From Flavobacteriaceae bacterium (GTDB lineage: Bacteria > Bacteroidota > Bacteroidia > Flavobacteriales > Flavobacteriaceae), in NCBI GenBank assembly GCA_009693635.1, contig SHWW01000006.1, positions 1-48,017 on the forward strand: 48,017 bases of DNA, written 5' to 3'. The notes below the pieces were generated by a model that was not told the origin of the DNA, searched no databases, and saw only the letters and a program-made list of their open reading frames with translations. Each line of letters starts with the position of its first letter. The first letter of the stretch is position 1. The translations under genes were made by a program, and so were the position numbers. Positions 46,386 through 48,017 of this stretch are shown piece by piece.

Positions 46386-47177
46386 TTATTCGTTTGAAGG
46401 TTTTCCAATTGTAGCTAATATTCCGCCATCTACATATAAAATATGACCGTTAACGAAATCACTCGCTTTTGAAGAAAGAAATATAGCTGCGCCTGATAAA
46501 TCATCCGGATTTCCCCATTTTGCTGCTGGAGTTCTGTTTATAATAAATTCGTTAAACGGATGTCCATCTACCCGAATTAGTTCTGTTTGTGCTGTAGCAA
46601 AATATCCTGGCCCAATTCCGTTGACTTGAACATTGTGTTTTGCCCATTCTGTTGCCATGTTTTTGGTAAGCATTTTTAGTCCTCCTTTTGCAGCAGCATA
46701 AGCCCCTACTCCATTTCTACCCAATTCACTCATCATAGAACAGATATTAATTATTTTTCCTTGTTGTCTATCAATCATTCCTTTTGCAACATGTTTTGAA
46801 ACGATAAAAGGACTTACCAAATCAATATCAACAACTTCTTTAAAATCAGTAACTTCCATTTCAATTAATGGGATACGTTTGATAATTCCAGCGTTATTAA
46901 TTAAAATATCGATTGTACCCACTTCACTTTCAATTTTGCTAATAGCAGCAATAACTTCACTTTCAACAGCTACATTAAATTTGTAACCAAAAGCAGTGAT
47001 ACCTTCTTTTTTAAATTCCAATACCGCTTCATCAATTTTAGGTTGAGAAGAATTTCCATTTATAATAATAGTGGCGCCAGCATGTCCTAAACCTTTGGCC
47101 ATAGCCATACCTAAACCGTGCGTACTACCTGTTACTAAAGCTATTTTTCCTTTTATGTCAAATAATGAGTTTCCCAT
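46386..47177 (-). CDS. kduD: 2-deoxy-D-gluconate 3-dehydrogenase / KduD-type SDR
   Basis: A 263-residue short-chain dehydrogenase. NAD(P) motif TGSTHGLG at 16-23, NNAG near 93, catalytic Ser near 146 and YAAAK near 158. The order and the neighbour kduI fit KduD, which reduces 2,5-diketo-3-deoxygluconate to 2-keto-3-deoxygluconate in the breakdown of pectin and other uronates. A gluconate 5-dehydrogenase function is the alternative in the same SDR subfamily. It begins one base after the kduI stop and ends four bases before DUF4861. Confidence 0.85.
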   Translation of the reverse strand: MGNSLFDIKGKIALVTGSTHGLGMAMAKGLGHAGATIIINGNSSQPKIDEAVLEFKKEGITAFGYKFNVAVESEVIAAISKIESEVGTIDILINNAGIIKRIPLIEMEVTDFKEVVDIDLVSPFIVSKHVAKGMIDRQQGKIINICSMMSELGRNGVGAYAAAKGGLKMLTKNMATEWAKHNVQVNGIGPGYFATAQTELIRVDGHPFNEFIINRTPAAKWGNPDDLSGAAIFLSSKASDFVNGHILYVDGGILATIGKPSNE

Positions 47178-47178
47178 A

Positions 47179-48017
47179 TTATCTTAAATCTGTTATTTTG
47201 CAAACATCCATATCTCCATAATCCAGATTTTCTCCTGCCATTCCCCAAATAAAAGTATAATTAGAAGTTCCTGCACCCGAATGAATTGACCATGGTGGAG
47301 AAATTACCGCTTGGTGGTTGTTCATCCAAATGTGACGAGTTTCATCAGTTTGTCCCATAAAATGACATACCGCTTGGTTTTCTGGAATATCTAAATAGAA
47401 ATACACTTCCATTCTTCTGTCGTGCACATGAGCTGGCATTGTGTTCCAAACACTTCCCGTTTTTAATTCCGTCATTCCCATTTGCAATTGGCATGTAGTT
47501 ACAATTCCACCAATTATCATTTGGTTTACCGTGCGATGATTTGCAGTTTCCATTGAACCCAGTTGCAATTTATTTGCTTCAGCAAGACTAACTTTTTTAT
47601 TTGGATAATTGGTGTGTGCAGGAGCAGAATTTAGGTAAAATTTTGCTGGATTATTAGAATCCTGACTTTTAAAAAGTACTTCTTTAATTCCACTTCCAAT
47701 ATATAGTGCATCTTTAAATCCCAATTCGTAAACCACACCATCGGCAGTAACCGTTCCGTTTCCACCTACGTTTATAATTCCTAATTCTCTTCTTTCAAGA
47801 AAATAACTAGATTTTAAAGGGTCTATGGTTTCTAGAGTTAATGGTTCTAATGGAACTGCTGAACCCGCAATATATCTGTCGTAATGAGAATACGTAAGAT
47901 TAACTTTACCTACTTCCATTAAATTGTCAATTAAAAATTCGGCTCTTAATTGTGCAGTATTATATTCTTTTCCGGCTTGCGGACTTGAAGCGTATCTTGT
48001 TTCGTAAGAGGTAGACA
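47179..48017 (-). CDS. kduI: 5-keto-4-deoxyuronate isomerase KduI (5' end cut by window edge)
   Basis: The ORF track starts at 47919 (246 codons), but the frame continues upstream to base 48017 without a stop, adding 32 codons that read STSYETRYASSP...LRAEFLIDNL, the usual KduI N-terminus. Total visible length is 278 residues, close to the family's 278-280, so only the start codon and perhaps one or two residues are missing. The zinc site shows as PAHVHDRRMEVYFY with HxH and Glu. KduI converts 5-keto-4-deoxyuronate to 2,5-diketo-3-deoxygluconate, and kduD (one base downstream) does the next step. Confidence 0.95.
   Translation of the reverse strand, partial: STSYETRYASSPQAGKEYNTAQLRAEFLIDNLMEVGKVNLTYSHYDRYIAGSAVPLEPLTLETIDPLKSSYFLERRELGIINVGGNGTVTADGVVYELGFKDALYIGSGIKEVLFKSQDSNNPAKFYLNSAPAHTNYPNKKVSLAEANKLQLGSMETANHRTVNQMIIGGIVTTCQLQMGMTELKTGSVWNTMPAHVHDRRMEVYFYLDIPENQAVCHFMGQTDETRHIWMNNHQAVISPPWSIHSGAGTSNYTFIWGMAGENLDYGDMDVCKITDLR

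Noticed and set aside
47179-47919. KduI beginning at 47919
   Set aside because: The frame stays open to the window edge and the extra 32 codons match the conserved KduI N-terminus, so 47919 is an internal Met.
1-48017. CRISPR arrays, insertion sequences, prophage or integrase genes
   Set aside because: No regularly spaced repeats, no transposase or integrase motifs and no att-like repeats were seen on reading; none can be supported.

Overview
The window looks like a chromosomal segment of a flavobacterium (Bacteroidota, Flavobacteriaceae, most likely Flavobacterium or a close relative). The evidence is the AT-rich base composition, the gliding-motility peptidyl-prolyl isomerase gldI, a SusC-like TonB-dependent receptor and many lipobox proteins, a type III glutamine synthetase, bacillithiol and menaquinone genes, promoters of the Bacteroidota form TTG-N18-24-TAnnTTTG, and the lack of clear Shine-Dalgarno sites. 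I saw no CRISPR array, transposase, prophage or rRNA. One tRNA is present, tRNA-His(GTG).

Layout, left to right. (1) 1-4326, minus strand: the 5' end of pyrG (cut by the window edge), then a tight unit guaA > LysM/periplasmic-binding-like protein > OsmC > DUF3820. (2) 4533-10060, plus strand: exbB, exbD and the fluoride channel crcB, a DHH phosphoesterase, gldI, and two tandem cyclophilin-FKBP fusion isomerases ending in a strong terminator. (3) 10134-13103, minus: two small unknown genes of possible immunity-protein type, a structured palindromic intergenic element, purM and an OmpA-family protein. (4) 13220-16671: two glutamine synthetases of different classes (GSIII and GSII-like), transcribed divergently from a 248-bp region holding two copies of an unusual C-run box. 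(5) 16751-29953: glmM, a 688-bp gene-poor gap, a ClC chloride channel, uvrA, a LOG-family protein, an M1-peptidase-like protein without the zinc motif, and a fused E1 alpha/beta 2-oxoacid dehydrogenase. (6) 29976-38786, minus: comM/yifB, dsbD, tilS, pabB, tRNA-His, bshB1, a menF-type isochorismate synthase and a menI-type thioesterase. (7) 38966-44736: a beta-helix lipoprotein, a decayed methyltransferase remnant, an S4-domain protein, an FKBP-like lipoprotein with acidic Ca-binding-like repeats and an overlapping TonB-dependent receptor. (8) 44753-48017: a broken sialate O-acetylesterase-like gene, then DUF4861, kduD and kduI, probably one end of a pectin/uronate utilisation locus continuing to the right.

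Most genes are housekeeping. The parts I find worth following are the paired TACCCCCnTAAA boxes between the two glutamine synthetases, two pseudogenes missing from the ORF track, the peptidase-like protein without catalytic residues, the small-gene pair beside a palindromic repeat, four likely TTG starts, and -7 promoter boxes that nearly touch start codons. Several ORF-track starts were corrected: guaA, the DHH protein, purM, glmM, tilS, the S4 protein and the DUF4861 protein move to internal ATGs. The kduI reading frame extends to the right edge of the window. I did not find a clear, wholly new system. Family assignments are from recognition of motifs, not from database searches.
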